Translations under genes and position numbers: made by a program
Notes under the pieces: model-generated
Seen by the model: only the letters and a program-made list of their open reading frames with translations
Told to the model about the DNA's origin: nothing
Databases searched by the model: none
In this document: positions 54,320-63,300 of the stretch, one piece after another
Numbering within the stretch: the stretch's first letter is position 1
Layout: each line of letters starts with the position of its first letter
Assembly (NCBI RefSeq): GCF_002855515.1
Contig: NZ_PKRP01000003.1
Location: 372,001-436,000 of the forward strand
Length of the DNA: 64,000 nt
Source: Rhizobium sp. TH135
GTDB taxonomy: Bacteria; Pseudomonadota; Alphaproteobacteria; Rhizobiales; Rhizobiaceae
Reading direction: 5' to 3'

Positions 54320-55673
54320 TATTCTTGTAGTCGACGACGAAGAGGACATTCGCGAGATCGTCTCCGGTATTCTGAGCGACGAGGGACATGAGACCCGCAC
54401 CGCCCATGATGCCGACAGTGCGCTTGCCGCCATATCCGACCGTGTCCCGCGTCTGGTCTTCCTCGACATCTGGATGCAGGGCAGCCGGCTTGATGGCCTT
54501 TCGCTGCTAGACGAAATCAAGGCACGCCATCCGGATCTGCCGGTCGTGATGATCTCCGGTCACGGCAATATCGAGACGGCTGTCTCGGCCATCAAGCGCG
54601 GCGCTTTCGACTTCATCGAAAAGCCCTTCAAGGCCGATCGCCTGATCCTGATCGCCGAGCGCGCGCTGGAGAACTCCAAGCTCAAGCGCGAGGTCTCCGA
54701 ACTCAAGCGCCGCACCGGTGACGCGATCGAACTGATCGGCACCTCGGTCGCCGTCTCGCAACTCCGCCAAACCATCGAGAAGGTCGCGCCGACAAACAGC
54801 CGCATCATGATCTTCGGCCCCTCGGGTTCCGGCAAGGAACTGGTCGCCCGCATGATCCACAAGCGATCGGCCCGCTCGGTCGGGCCGTTCGTATCGCTGA
54901 ATGCGGCCGCGATCACGCCGGACCGGATGGAGATGGCGCTGTTCGGCACCGAAGGCACGCCCGGTCAGCCCCGCCGCATCGGTGCGCTGGAAGAAGCCCA
55001 TCGCGGCATTCTCTATCTCGACGAGATCGGCGAAATGCCGCGTGAGACCCAGAACAAGATTCTGCGCGTGCTCGTCGAGCAGCAGTTCGAACGCATCGGC
55101 GGCTCCAAGCGCGTCAAGGTGGATGTGCGCATCATCTCGTCGAGCGCCTATAATCTCGAAAGCCTGATCGCCGAGGGCCGCTTCCGGGAAGACCTCTTCC
55201 ATCGCCTGGCCGTCGTGCCGGTGAAGGTGCCAGCGCTTGCCGAGCGCCGCGAGGACATTCCCTTCCTCGTCGACATGTTCATGCGCCAGGTCTCCGAGCA
55301 GGCCGGCATCCGCCAGCGCAAGATCGGCGAGGACGCGATGGCGGTCCTGCAGGCCAATGACTGGCCAGGCAACATCCGGCAGCTCCGCAACAACATCGAA
55401 CGCCTGATGATCCTCGCCCAGGGCGACAGCCCCGATGCGCCGATCACCGCCGAAATGCTGCCGCAGGATCTTTCCGACATGCTGCCGAAGGTTTCCGCCC
55501 GCAACGACACGCATATCATGACGCTGCCCCTGCGCGAGGCGCGCGAAATGTTCGAACGAGACTACCTGATCGCCCAGATCAACCGTTTCGGTGGCAACAT
55601 TTCACGCACGGCGGAATTCGTCGGTATGGAACGCTCGGCCCTCCATCGCAAACTGAAGTCGCTTGGCGTATAA
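54309..55673 (+). CDS. ntrX: Response regulator NtrX
   Basis: A 454-residue NtrC-family regulator with receiver Asp53 in FLDIWMQ, Walker A GPSGSGKE, Walker B LYLDEIGE and a C-terminal Fis-type helix-turn-helix (ISRTAEFVGMERSALHRKLKSLG). The sigma-54 contact loop GAFTGA is absent; the corresponding stretch reads FGTEGTPGQPRRIG. This fits known alphaproteobacterial NtrX proteins that do not act through sigma-54. It overlaps ntrY by 11 bases. Confidence 0.95.
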   Translation: MASDILVVDDEEDIREIVSGILSDEGHETRTAHDADSALAAISDRVPRLVFLDIWMQGSRLDGLSLLDEIKARHPDLPVVMISGHGNIETAVSAIKRGAFDFIEKPFKADRLILIAERALENSKLKREVSELKRRTGDAIELIGTSVAVSQLRQTIEKVAPTNSRIMIFGPSGSGKELVARMIHKRSARSVGPFVSLNAAAITPDRMEMALFGTEGTPGQPRRIGALEEAHRGILYLDEIGEMPRETQNKILRVLVEQQFERIGGSKRVKVDVRIISSSAYNLESLIAEGRFREDLFHRLAVVPVKVPALAERREDIPFLVDMFMRQVSEQAGIRQRKIGEDAMAVLQANDWPGNIRQLRNNIERLMILAQGDSPDAPITAEMLPQDLSDMLPKVSARNDTHIMTLPLREAREMFERDYLIAQINRFGGNISRTAEFVGMERSALHRKLKSLGV

Positions 55674-55722
55674 GCGGTCGAACCGAGTCCGGTAAAACCG
55701 ATCCTGGGGCAGGAAGCATAGA

Positions 55723-57099
55723 ATGAAAGTCATCATCTGCGGCGCGGGCCAGGTCGGTTACGGCATTGCCGAGCGGCTCTCCCAGGAAGGCAACGACGTC
55801 TCGGTTATCGACACCTCCGCCTCGCTCGTCTCGCATATCACCGAGACGCTGGATGTCAGCGGTTATGTCGGCCACGGCGCCCATCCTGATGTGCTGGCGA
55901 GGGCCGGCGCCGACCAGGCCGAAATGCTGATTGCCGTCACGCTCTACGACGAAATCAACATGACCGCCTGCCAGGTCGCCCATTCGCTGTTCAACGTCCC
56001 GACCAAGATCGCGCGTATTCGCTCGCAGAACTATCTGCGGCCGGAATATTCCGATCTCTTCAGCCGTGACAACCTGCCGATCGACGTGACCATTTCGCCG
56101 GAAATCGAGGTCGGCAAAATGGTTCTGCGTCGCATTTCCTTCCCCGGCGCCACCGACATCGTGCGCTTCGCCGACGACCATATCGCCATGCTCGCCATCG
56201 AATGCATGGAAGATTGCCCTGTCGTCGACACTCCGCTCAATCAACTGAGTGAACTCTTTCCGGACCTCATGGCGACGGTCTGCGCGATCTACCGCAACGG
56301 CCGCCTGAATGTCGTGCGCTCGCAGGATCACTTGCAGGTCGGCGACCTCGCCTATGTCATCTGCCAGCGCGATCACGCCCGCCGCACGCTCGGTCTTTTC
56401 GGCCATGAAGAGCAGGAAGCCGGTCGCATCGTCATCGCTGGCGGCGGCAATATCGGCTACTACGTCGCCCGCGCCATTGAGGAGATGCAGCCGAAGACCC
56501 GCCTGAAGATCATCGAGAACGACCGTGAGCGCGCGCTTGCGGTCTCCGACCAGCTGAAGGACGGCATCGTCCTGCACGGATCGGCACTCGACCAGAACAT
56601 CCTCCAGCAGGCCGACATCCAGGATGCCGATCTGATGGTGACGCTCACCAACAACGACCAGACCAATATCCTGAGTGCCGCCATGGCCAAGCGCCTCGGC
56701 TGCAAGTCCGGCATGGCGCTGATCAACAGCCCGTCTTTCCACGAACTGGCGACGTCGATCGGGATCGATGCCCACATTAACCCGCGCGCCGTCACCATTT
56801 CCCGCGTCTTGCAGCACGTCCGCAAGGGCCGCATTCGCGCCGTCTATGCCGTCCAGAAGGGCAAGGCCGAGGTGATTGAGGCCGAGGCGCTGGAAACCTC
56901 GCCGCTCGTCGGCAAGCCCTTCCGGGAGCTTGAATTGCCGCCAGGCCTGCGCATCGGCGCCATCCTGCGCGACAAGACCGTGATCCGCCCCGATGGCGAC
57001 ACCAAGATCAAGGCCAAGGACCGCGTGGTTCTCTTCGCCGCTGCAGAGGCCGTTCGCCATGTCGAGCAGCTCTTCCGCGTTTCGATCCAGTATTTCTGA
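55723..57099 (+). CDS. trkA: Trk potassium uptake regulator TrkA
   Basis: A 458-residue peripheral membrane protein with two RCK (TrkA-N plus TrkA-C) units. NAD-binding loops are IICGAGQVGYGIAERL at the N terminus and IVIAGGGNIGYYVARAIEE at about residue 230. It gates the TrkH/TrkG potassium channel, which is not encoded here. The gene follows ntrX by 49 bases in the classical order ntrYX-trkA. Confidence 0.95.
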   Translation: MKVIICGAGQVGYGIAERLSQEGNDVSVIDTSASLVSHITETLDVSGYVGHGAHPDVLARAGADQAEMLIAVTLYDEINMTACQVAHSLFNVPTKIARIRSQNYLRPEYSDLFSRDNLPIDVTISPEIEVGKMVLRRISFPGATDIVRFADDHIAMLAIECMEDCPVVDTPLNQLSELFPDLMATVCAIYRNGRLNVVRSQDHLQVGDLAYVICQRDHARRTLGLFGHEEQEAGRIVIAGGGNIGYYVARAIEEMQPKTRLKIIENDRERALAVSDQLKDGIVLHGSALDQNILQQADIQDADLMVTLTNNDQTNILSAAMAKRLGCKSGMALINSPSFHELATSIGIDAHINPRAVTISRVLQHVRKGRIRAVYAVQKGKAEVIEAEALETSPLVGKPFRELELPPGLRIGAILRDKTVIRPDGDTKIKAKDRVVLFAAAEAVRHVEQLFRVSIQYF

Positions 57100-57113
57100 A
57101 GGTTCACAACCCC

Positions 57114-57977
57114 ATGCCGCGCATTGCCTATGTCAACGGTCGCTATCTGCCGCATTCCGAGGCGGGCGTGCATATCGAGGATCGCGGCTATCAATTCGCC
57201 GACGGTGTCTACGAGGTCTGTGAAATCCGCCACGGTGTCATCGTCGATCTGACCCGGCATCTGGATCGCCTGGATCGCTCTCTGTCGGAGCTTGCCATGA
57301 GGCGCCCGATGAGCCGCGCCGCACTCACCCAGGTCATCCGCGAGGTCGCCCGCCGCAACCGGGTGAAAAACGGCCTCTTTTATCTCCAGGTGACGCGCGG
57401 CGTCGCCCGCCGCGACCACGTCTATCCGTCGGCGGAAACCCCGCCGAGCCTCGTCATCACAGCCAAGATCACCGATCCGGCGGTGATTGCGACGAAGAAC
57501 GAAAAGGGCCTGAAGGCAATCACCCTTCCCGACAATCGATGGGACCGAGTCGATATAAAGACTGTCGGACTTCTGCCCAACGCCATGGCCCGCCAGGCGG
57601 CAAAGGAAAAGGGTGCACAGGAAGCCATCTACGTCGACGCCCGGGGCATGGTCACCGAAGGCGCGGCCACCAATGTCTGGATCGTCGACAAGGACGGCGT
57701 CCTTGTCACCCGTCCCGCAGAACAGGGCATCCTGCGCGGCATCACCCGCACCGGGCTCATGGATGTGACGGCAAAGCTTGGCATCAGCGTGCAGGAACGC
57801 GAGTTTTCCCGTGAAGAGATGCTCTCGGCCCGCGAAGTCTTTATCACCGCCGCAACCAGCATCTGCTTCCCGATCGTCGAGATCGATGGTCAGCCGATCG
57901 CCAACGGCCATCCCGGCGCCATGGCCGAACGGATCCGTTCCGCCTTTTTCGACGTTGCGGAAAAGACGGTGATTTGA
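57114..57977 (+). CDS. dat: D-amino acid aminotransferase (class IV PLP enzyme)
   Basis: A 287-residue fold type IV aminotransferase. The PLP lysine is Lys149 in VDIKTVGLLPN, and the N-terminal EDRGYQFADGVYEVCEIRHG, GAQEAIYVD and TEGAATNVWIV segments are typical of D-alanine aminotransferase. Branched-chain aminotransferase is less likely because the length and N terminus fit DAAT. It starts 14 bases after trkA. Confidence 0.9.
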   Translation: MPRIAYVNGRYLPHSEAGVHIEDRGYQFADGVYEVCEIRHGVIVDLTRHLDRLDRSLSELAMRRPMSRAALTQVIREVARRNRVKNGLFYLQVTRGVARRDHVYPSAETPPSLVITAKITDPAVIATKNEKGLKAITLPDNRWDRVDIKTVGLLPNAMARQAAKEKGAQEAIYVDARGMVTEGAATNVWIVDKDGVLVTRPAEQGILRGITRTGLMDVTAKLGISVQEREFSREEMLSAREVFITAATSICFPIVEIDGQPIANGHPGAMAERIRSAFFDVAEKTVI

Positions 57978-58087
57978 TACCACGTTTTTTCGGCGGAGGG
58001 GCGAGGGGCCAATTCCCAGAGCTTACCAGCTGGCAACAATAATCACACCGGTCGCAAAGCACCGGCAAGAAAGAAAGAAGCGGCGCC

Positions 58088-58339
58088 ATGGCGGAACGTT
58101 CTCAGAATCTGCAGGATCTTTTCCTCAACACCGTACGAAAGCAGAAGATTTCGCTGACGATCTTCCTGATCAACGGCGTAAAACTCACCGGTGTCGTGAC
58201 ATCCTTCGACAATTTCTGTGTTCTCCTGCGTCGCGACGGCCATTCCCAGTTGGTCTACAAGCACGCCATCTCGACCATCATGCCCGGCCAGCCGATGACG
58301 ATGTTCGAGAACGACGAAGCCTCTTCCGGACAGGACTGA
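58088..58339 (+). CDS. hfq: RNA chaperone Hfq
   Basis: An 83-residue Sm-like hexamer subunit that pairs small RNAs with mRNAs. The Sm1 region is [35 protein letters not shown], and the Sm2 motif is YKHAISTI. The short acidic tail ends SSGQD. It is preceded by a 110-base leader with a GAAAGAAAGAA ribosome site. hflX follows 67 bases later. It would serve any small RNAs of the strain, including the candidate at 1895-1991. Confidence 0.97.
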   Translation: MAERSQNLQDLFLNTVRKQKISLTIFLINGVKLTGVVTSFDNFCVLLRRDGHSQLVYKHAISTIMPGQPMTMFENDEASSGQD

Positions 58340-58406
58340 GATCATCACCAGCCGCGATACAAAGAACGAATCGATCATCCCGGAGGACGAAAAGCGCCGG
58401 GATGAC

Positions 58407-59741
58407 ATGCGGGCGCTCGTGCTCGTTCCCGTCCTGAAGCAGGCGAAGGCGCAAGCACTGCCCGAAGGCGCGCCGCCAGCCCCGAGCCGCTCGAATGAAG
58501 CGCGTCTCGAAGAGGCGATCGGCCTTGCCCGCGCCATCGATCTCACCATCGTCCAAGGCTTGATCGTCACAGTCAGCCAGCCTCGACCGGCAACACTCAT
58601 GGGATCCGGCAAGATCGCCGAAGTGAAAGCGCTGCTCGACGAGTTCGATGCAGGCCTCGTCATCGTCGATCATCCGCTCACCCCGGTTCAGCAGCGCAAT
58701 CTTGAGAAGGAATGGGGCGCCAAGGTCATCGACCGCACGGGCCTGATCCTCGAAATCTTCGGTCGCCGCGCCTCCACAAAAGAAGGCACGCTGCAGGTCG
58801 ACCTCGCGCATCTGAATTATCAGAAGGGCCGTCTGGTCCGTTCCTGGACCCACCTTGAGCGTCAGCGCGGTGGTGCAGGCTTCATGGGTGGACCGGGTGA
58901 AACACAGATCGAAGCAGACCGGCGCATGCTGCAGGACAAGATCATCAAGCTCGAGCGCGAGCTCGAACAGGTAGTCCGCACCCGCCAGCTCCACCGTGCC
59001 AAGCGCCGCAAGGTGCCGCATCCGATCGTGGCGCTCGTCGGCTACACCAATGCCGGCAAGTCGACGCTCTTCAACCGCATCACCGGTGCGGGCGTGCTCG
59101 CCGAAGACATGCTGTTCGCAACGCTCGATCCGACGCTCCGCCGCATGAAACTGCCGCATGGCCGCACCGTGATCATGTCGGACACCGTCGGTTTCATCTC
59201 CGACCTGCCCACCCACCTCGTTGCCGCCTTCCGCGCGACGCTCGAAGAGGTCCTGGAAGCCGATCTCATCCTCCATGTCCGCGACATGTCGGATCCGGAC
59301 AATGGCGCACAGTCGGCCGATGTCCTGCGCATCCTCGACGATCTCGGTATCGACGAGAAGGAGCGCTCGGAACGGATCATCGAGATCTGGAACAAGATCG
59401 ACCGCCTCGACCCGGAGAACCACGACGGCATTCTGCAGAAGGCAGCCGGTCGCGCAAACGTCCTGCCGGTCTCCGCCATAACGGGCGAGGGTGTCGACAC
59501 GCTGCTCGATATCATCTCGCAGCGCCTCTCCGGCGTGTTGACCGAGGCGACGATCACCATTCCCGCCGACAAACATGCCGTGATCTCCTGGCTCTACGAG
59601 AACGCGGTCGTCGATGGCCGCGAGGATCACGAGGACGGCTCCGTCAGCCTCGACGTGCGCCTGACCGATCGCCAGGCCAACGAGTTGGAGCGTAAGCTCG
59701 GCGGACCGCAGCCCGCGCCTAAGGAAGACTGGGAGCGCTGA
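58407..59741 (+). CDS. hflX: GTPase HflX
   Basis: A 444-residue ribosome-associated GTPase. The N-terminal HflX domain includes TLMGSGKIAEVKALLDE and DHPLTPVQQRNLEKEWGAKVIDRTGLILEIFGRRA. A glycine-rich QRGGAGFMGGPGETQIEADRR and coiled coil come next, then the G domain with VGYTNAGKST (G1) and SDTVGFISDLP (G3). The frame stays open for 22 codons upstream of the chosen ATG, back to the hfq stop, and encodes a plausible charged stretch but no ordinary start codon. It is the last gene before the bch pair. Confidence 0.94.
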   Translation: MRALVLVPVLKQAKAQALPEGAPPAPSRSNEARLEEAIGLARAIDLTIVQGLIVTVSQPRPATLMGSGKIAEVKALLDEFDAGLVIVDHPLTPVQQRNLEKEWGAKVIDRTGLILEIFGRRASTKEGTLQVDLAHLNYQKGRLVRSWTHLERQRGGAGFMGGPGETQIEADRRMLQDKIIKLERELEQVVRTRQLHRAKRRKVPHPIVALVGYTNAGKSTLFNRITGAGVLAEDMLFATLDPTLRRMKLPHGRTVIMSDTVGFISDLPTHLVAAFRATLEEVLEADLILHVRDMSDPDNGAQSADVLRILDDLGIDEKERSERIIEIWNKIDRLDPENHDGILQKAAGRANVLPVSAITGEGVDTLLDIISQRLSGVLTEATITIPADKHAVISWLYENAVVDGREDHEDGSVSLDVRLTDRQANELERKLGGPQPAPKEDWER

Positions 59742-59760
59742 CCAAAGGCGTGATGGCCTC

Positions 59761-59774
59761 TTGATCCAGGTCAA
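59761..59774 (+). promoter_or_regulatory. FNR/FixK-type box of bchE
   Basis: TTGATCCAGGTCAA matches the TTGAT-N4-RTCAA box of FNR/FnrL/FixK regulators. Its centre would lie 41.5 bases before a start near 59809, with a weak minus-10 (TCAACT, 59796-59801). The spacing to the minus-10 is the same as at the YdcH promoter. FNR-type control of bchE is known in Rhodobacter. Confidence 0.65.
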
Positions 59775-59788
59775 CTGATCCCGCCGCC

Positions 59789-59816
59789 ATGTGTGTCAAC
59801 TTTTGTTTACACACAT
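59789..59816 (+). promoter_or_regulatory. PpsR/CrtJ-type operator of bchE
   Basis: TGTCAACTTTTGTTTACA (59794-59811) is an exact TGT-N12-ACA site. It sits inside a larger dyad with 12-base arms, ATGTGTGTCAAC and GTTTACACACAT, one mismatch and a TTTT spacer. PpsR/CrtJ repress photosynthesis genes in the presence of oxygen by binding such sites. The dyad overlaps the predicted minus-10 and start of bchE transcription and ends 11 bases before the bchE ATG. Confidence 0.7.
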
Positions 59817-59827
59817 GGGAGGTGGTC

Positions 59828-61453
59828 ATGCGCGTCGTCTTCATTCATCCGAACTATCATTCCGGCGGCGCCGAGATCGCCGGCAACTGGCCACCCGCCT
59901 GGGTCGCCTATCTCGGTGGGGCGCTGAAGTCGGCAGGCTTCACCGACATCCATTTCCTTGATGCGATGACCAACGACATGACCGAGGATCGGCTGCGCGA
60001 CGAACTCTGCCGCCTGCAACCGGATATCATCGGCTGCACGGCTATCACCCCGTCGATCTACATGGCCGAGCGCTGCCTGGAGATCGCAAAGGAAGTCTGC
60101 CCTCACGCGCTCCGTGTCCTCGGCGGCATCCATGCCACCTTCATGTACCAGCAGGTGCTGACCGAGGCGCCTTACATCGACGTGATCGTCCGCGGCGAGG
60201 GCGAGGAGATTATCGTCGAACTCGCCCGCGCCTTTGCCGCTGGAAACTGGAAGGAGGCGAGGGCGGGCATCAAGGGCCTCGCCTATAGCACCGACGACGA
60301 CAAGATCATCGCAACGCCCGCCGCCCCAACCGTGAAGAACTTCGATGCCGTCGACCCGGACTGGACGCTGCTCGAATGGGAACAATACATCTACGTGCCG
60401 CTCGGCGTGCGCGTGGCCATTCCGAACATGGCGCGCGGCTGCCCCTTCACCTGCTCCTTCTGCTCGCAATGGAAGTTCTGGCGCGACTATCGCATCCGCG
60501 ACCCGAAAAAGGTGGTCGACGAGATCGAAAAGCTGGTCAACGACCATCAGGTCGGCTTCTTCATCCTCGCCGACGAGGAGCCCACCATCAACCGCAAGAA
60601 GTTCATCGCCTTCTGCGAGGAGCTGATCGCTCGTGGCCTGCCCAACAGGGTGAAATGGGGCATCAACACCCGCGTCACCGACATCATCCGCGACGAGGAA
60701 TATCTGGCGCTCTATCGCAAGGCCGGCCTCGTCCATGTCTCACTCGGCACGGAAGCCGCCGCCCAGCTGAAGCTCGATCGCTTCAACAAGGAGACCAAGG
60801 TCGCTGAGAACAAGAAGGCGATCCGCCTGCTGCGCGAGGCCGACATCTTCACCGAAGCCCAGTTCATCGTCGGCCTGGAAAACGAGACGGCGGAGACACT
60901 CGAGGAAACCTATCGCATGGCGCGCGACTGGAACCCGGATCTCGCCAACTGGGCCATGTACACGCCCTGGCCCTTCTCCCCGCTGTTTCAGGAGTTGGGC
61001 GACAAGGTCGAGATCTTCGACTTCTCGAAATACAATTTCGTCACGCCGATTATGAAACCCGATGCCATGGACCGCGCCGAACTGCTCGACCGGGTCATGA
61101 ACAATTACCGCCGCTTCTACATGATCAAGGCGCTCTTCCACTACCCCTGGCGCGGCAAGGGCTTTCGGCGGCGGTATCTTCTCGGCTGTCTCAAGGCCTT
61201 CATGAAAGCCGGCTTCGAGCGGAAATTCTACGATCTGGGCAAGCACAATTACTGGGGCCCGCAGTCAAAGGATAAGGTCGATTTCGGCTTCGACATGACC
61301 CGCAAGATCGCACCGGCTCAGATGGATGACTGGCAGGCGGCCTCTGAGCGAGCGAGCCAGCTACGTGCCCGCAAGGCCGGCGAGGCGGAAGAGGCGCGGA
61401 CACCCGTCCTTGCCTGCGGCGGAGGGCCGGAGAGCCACGATGCCCACGTCTGA
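59828..61453 (+). CDS. bchE: Anaerobic Mg-protoporphyrin IX monomethyl ester cyclase BchE
   Basis: A 541-residue radical SAM enzyme of bacteriochlorophyll synthesis that forms the isocyclic ring E without oxygen, using water as oxygen source. It has an N-terminal cobalamin-binding domain (about 1-170: [30 protein letters not shown]), the radical SAM cluster Cys205, Cys209, Cys212 in [17 protein letters not shown], and a C-terminal region with [14 protein letters not shown]. The start at MRVVFIH has a GGGAGG ribosome site; an in-frame ATG at 59789 lies inside the operator and is rejected. It overlaps bchJ by 14 bases. Such a gene is unexpected in a Rhizobiaceae core region. Confidence 0.93.
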   Translation: MRVVFIHPNYHSGGAEIAGNWPPAWVAYLGGALKSAGFTDIHFLDAMTNDMTEDRLRDELCRLQPDIIGCTAITPSIYMAERCLEIAKEVCPHALRVLGGIHATFMYQQVLTEAPYIDVIVRGEGEEIIVELARAFAAGNWKEARAGIKGLAYSTDDDKIIATPAAPTVKNFDAVDPDWTLLEWEQYIYVPLGVRVAIPNMARGCPFTCSFCSQWKFWRDYRIRDPKKVVDEIEKLVNDHQVGFFILADEEPTINRKKFIAFCEELIARGLPNRVKWGINTRVTDIIRDEEYLALYRKAGLVHVSLGTEAAAQLKLDRFNKETKVAENKKAIRLLREADIFTEAQFIVGLENETAETLEETYRMARDWNPDLANWAMYTPWPFSPLFQELGDKVEIFDFSKYNFVTPIMKPDAMDRAELLDRVMNNYRRFYMIKALFHYPWRGKGFRRRYLLGCLKAFMKAGFERKFYDLGKHNYWGPQSKDKVDFGFDMTRKIAPAQMDDWQAASERASQLRARKAGEAEEARTPVLACGGGPESHDAHV

Positions 61454-62177
61454 CAGCAGCTTGGCGCGACCGTACGACCACGATGTCGCAGATGGTGTCC
61501 CAGAAGCCAGATCGCCAGCCCGGATCGGCCCGAATGCCATCATCCAGACGGGACAGGCGCTCGCCGCGCTGTTTGGCGACGAGACGGCGCGTATGATCTT
61601 CGACCGAGCGGGAATCGGCCATCGTTTCGTCGATCCACCCGGCACGATGCTGGATGAACGAGAGCCTCAGCGGCTCTTCGCCGTGCTCTGTGATACCTTG
61701 TCGGATCAGGACGCCACCCGCGTCTTGGCGCAAGCCGGTGACCGCACGGGCCATTATCTGCTAGTCAATCGCATTCCGAAGCCGGCTCGCTGGCTGCTGC
61801 CGCGTCTGCCGACTGCCATTTCTGAGCGGCTGCTTAGCCGCGCCATCTCCGCCCATGCCTGGACCTTTGCCGGCAGCGGCCGGTTCTCGGGCCAAGTGCG
61901 GGGCTGTAGGCGGCCGGTCGTTCAGCTTGCGATCCAGAACAACCCCCTGGCAACCCCCGGCTGCCCCTGGCATGGCGCCGTCTTCGAACGCCTCTTCGCC
62001 ACCTTGACCGCAACCCAAGTCTCGGTCCTGCACCCCCGCTGCCAAGCCAAGGGCAACGACTGCTGCGAATGGACGATTACGGGTGCGACAGGGTCGCTGC
62101 AGTCCGCCCGAATGTCTCGGAGAGCCGCAGCCGACCGACCGGATCGAGAAGATCGCCCGTCACAAGCGTCGAGATGA
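61440..62177 (+). CDS. bchJ: Bacteriochlorophyll synthesis protein BchJ (V4R domain)
   Basis: A 245-residue protein with a V4R (4-vinyl reductase) domain. The signature cysteines are in [16 protein letters not shown] (Cys175) and [16 protein letters not shown] (Cys201, Cys208, Cys209). BchJ was first called a vinyl reductase; later work assigned that step to BciA/BciB, so BchJ is now seen as an accessory or substrate-binding factor. Translation is coupled to bchE. The V4R fold ends at about residue 213, exactly where the frame enters the opposite-strand monooxygenase gene. The last 32 residues are therefore probably a read-through tail. Confidence 0.85.
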   Translation: MPTSDSSLARPYDHDVADGVPEARSPARIGPNAIIQTGQALAALFGDETARMIFDRAGIGHRFVDPPGTMLDEREPQRLFAVLCDTLSDQDATRVLAQAGDRTGHYLLVNRIPKPARWLLPRLPTAISERLLSRAISAHAWTFAGSGRFSGQVRGCRRPVVQLAIQNNPLATPGCPWHGAVFERLFATLTATQVSVLHPRCQAKGNDCCEWTITGATGSLQSARMSRRAAADRPDREDRPSQASR

Positions 62178-63294
62178 TGGATCGCACGCCTGGCAATGTC
62201 GTGATGGGCGCGATCAGATGATCCCTAAGGGTAGGCAGCAGACGGCTGTCCGATTGGTAGAAGGGCGTCAGCACCCGACTGAGGAACTGGTAGCTGCGCA
62301 CATGCATCTGTCTTTTCCGCAGATGCCGCGCGATCGCCGCGTCGACATTCTCTGCGTGGACGAGGGCCGAGGCGAGCGATGCAGCGTCGAGCAGCGCCAT
62401 GTTCGCGCCTTGGCCGAGCTGAGGGCTTGTCGCATGCCAGGCATCACCGATCTTCAGCGCATGCCGCCCGATCACCGGCGGGCGGGTCTGGTGGCGATAG
62501 CGCGCATGAATAGGTTCGGCGACAGCCGCTAGCGGAAGCGCATCGGGCCAGAGCTTGCCCACCGCCTCCAGCCACGCGTCGCGGCCAGCCTTGACCCATT
62601 CGGGATGGTCAGCCGTGCGCAGGCTCCAGAAGAAGGTCGCCATGGCGGGTGCCCCTTCGCGAGTGGTCCCGACCGGCAGCACACCGGCCATGCATGAGGC
62701 ACGGTCATAGCGCTGTTCGAGCAGGTTCTCCTGGAACGGCCCGCCATCGGGGAAGGGCACCGTTGCCCAGAGCGCGCCATAACTGAGTTCGCTATCCGGC
62801 CGACTGCCGATCGGCGAATTGGCCCCCATGGCATCGATCACAAGGTCTGCTTGCGGTGAACGCGCACCATCCTGGAAGACGAGGCGGGCACGAGGCCCCG
62901 GCTCAATACCGCTGATCCGCGCCGATGCCTCGAAAGTCACACCGGCTGCGCGCGCTGCCTCGAACAAGGTGTTGAACAGAGCCACCCGCTGGACAGCGAT
63001 CCCGAATTCGCCGGACCGGTAGCGCACGTCGAGCACTGGCTTGCCGCCGTCCTTCAACCGTCCGACCATCCGGTCGATGCGTCGCCCGCGTGCGGCAACC
63101 GGATCGAGCAGACCCATGGCCGCAAGAACCTGAGCTCCCGTCGGCTGCAGCACGAAGCCGGAGCCCACCGGACGGGGCGCATCCATCTGGTCGTAGAGTG
63201 TCACGGAGGCGCCGAACCGGGCGAGCATGGTGCCGAGAGCCAGTCCACCGACGCCAGCGCCTGCAATGGCCACATCAAGTCCAGTGAGCTTCAT
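62077..63294 (-). CDS. FAD-dependent monooxygenase (UbiH/salicylate hydroxylase-like)
   Basis: A 405-residue class A flavin monooxygenase. The Rossmann motif VAIAGAGVGGLALGTMLARFG lies at residues 8-28, the DG-type motif is ADLVIDAMGANSPIG, and the GD motif is KIGDAWHATSPQLGQGANMALLDA near residue 290. The substrate is an aromatic or quinone-like ring but cannot be specified. Its start is 6 bases after the mazG stop, so the two are coupled. Its 3' end overlaps bchJ on the other strand by 101 bases. A role in pigment or quinone synthesis is a guess only. Confidence 0.85.
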   Translation of the reverse strand: MKLTGLDVAIAGAGVGGLALGTMLARFGASVTLYDQMDAPRPVGSGFVLQPTGAQVLAAMGLLDPVAARGRRIDRMVGRLKDGGKPVLDVRYRSGEFGIAVQRVALFNTLFEAARAAGVTFEASARISGIEPGPRARLVFQDGARSPQADLVIDAMGANSPIGSRPDSELSYGALWATVPFPDGGPFQENLLEQRYDRASCMAGVLPVGTTREGAPAMATFFWSLRTADHPEWVKAGRDAWLEAVGKLWPDALPLAAVAEPIHARYRHQTRPPVIGRHALKIGDAWHATSPQLGQGANMALLDAASLASALVHAENVDAAIARHLRKRQMHVRSYQFLSRVLTPFYQSDSRLLPTLRDHLIAPITTLPGVRSIISTLVTGDLLDPVGRLRLSETFGRTAATLSHP

Positions 63295-63300
63295 GCTGGT

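Noticed and set aside
59789-59827. In-frame ATG upstream of bchE adding 13 residues
   Set aside because: This ATG is the first base triplet of the PpsR-type dyad and lacks a ribosome site; the ATG at 59828 has GGGAGG and matches the usual BchE N terminus.
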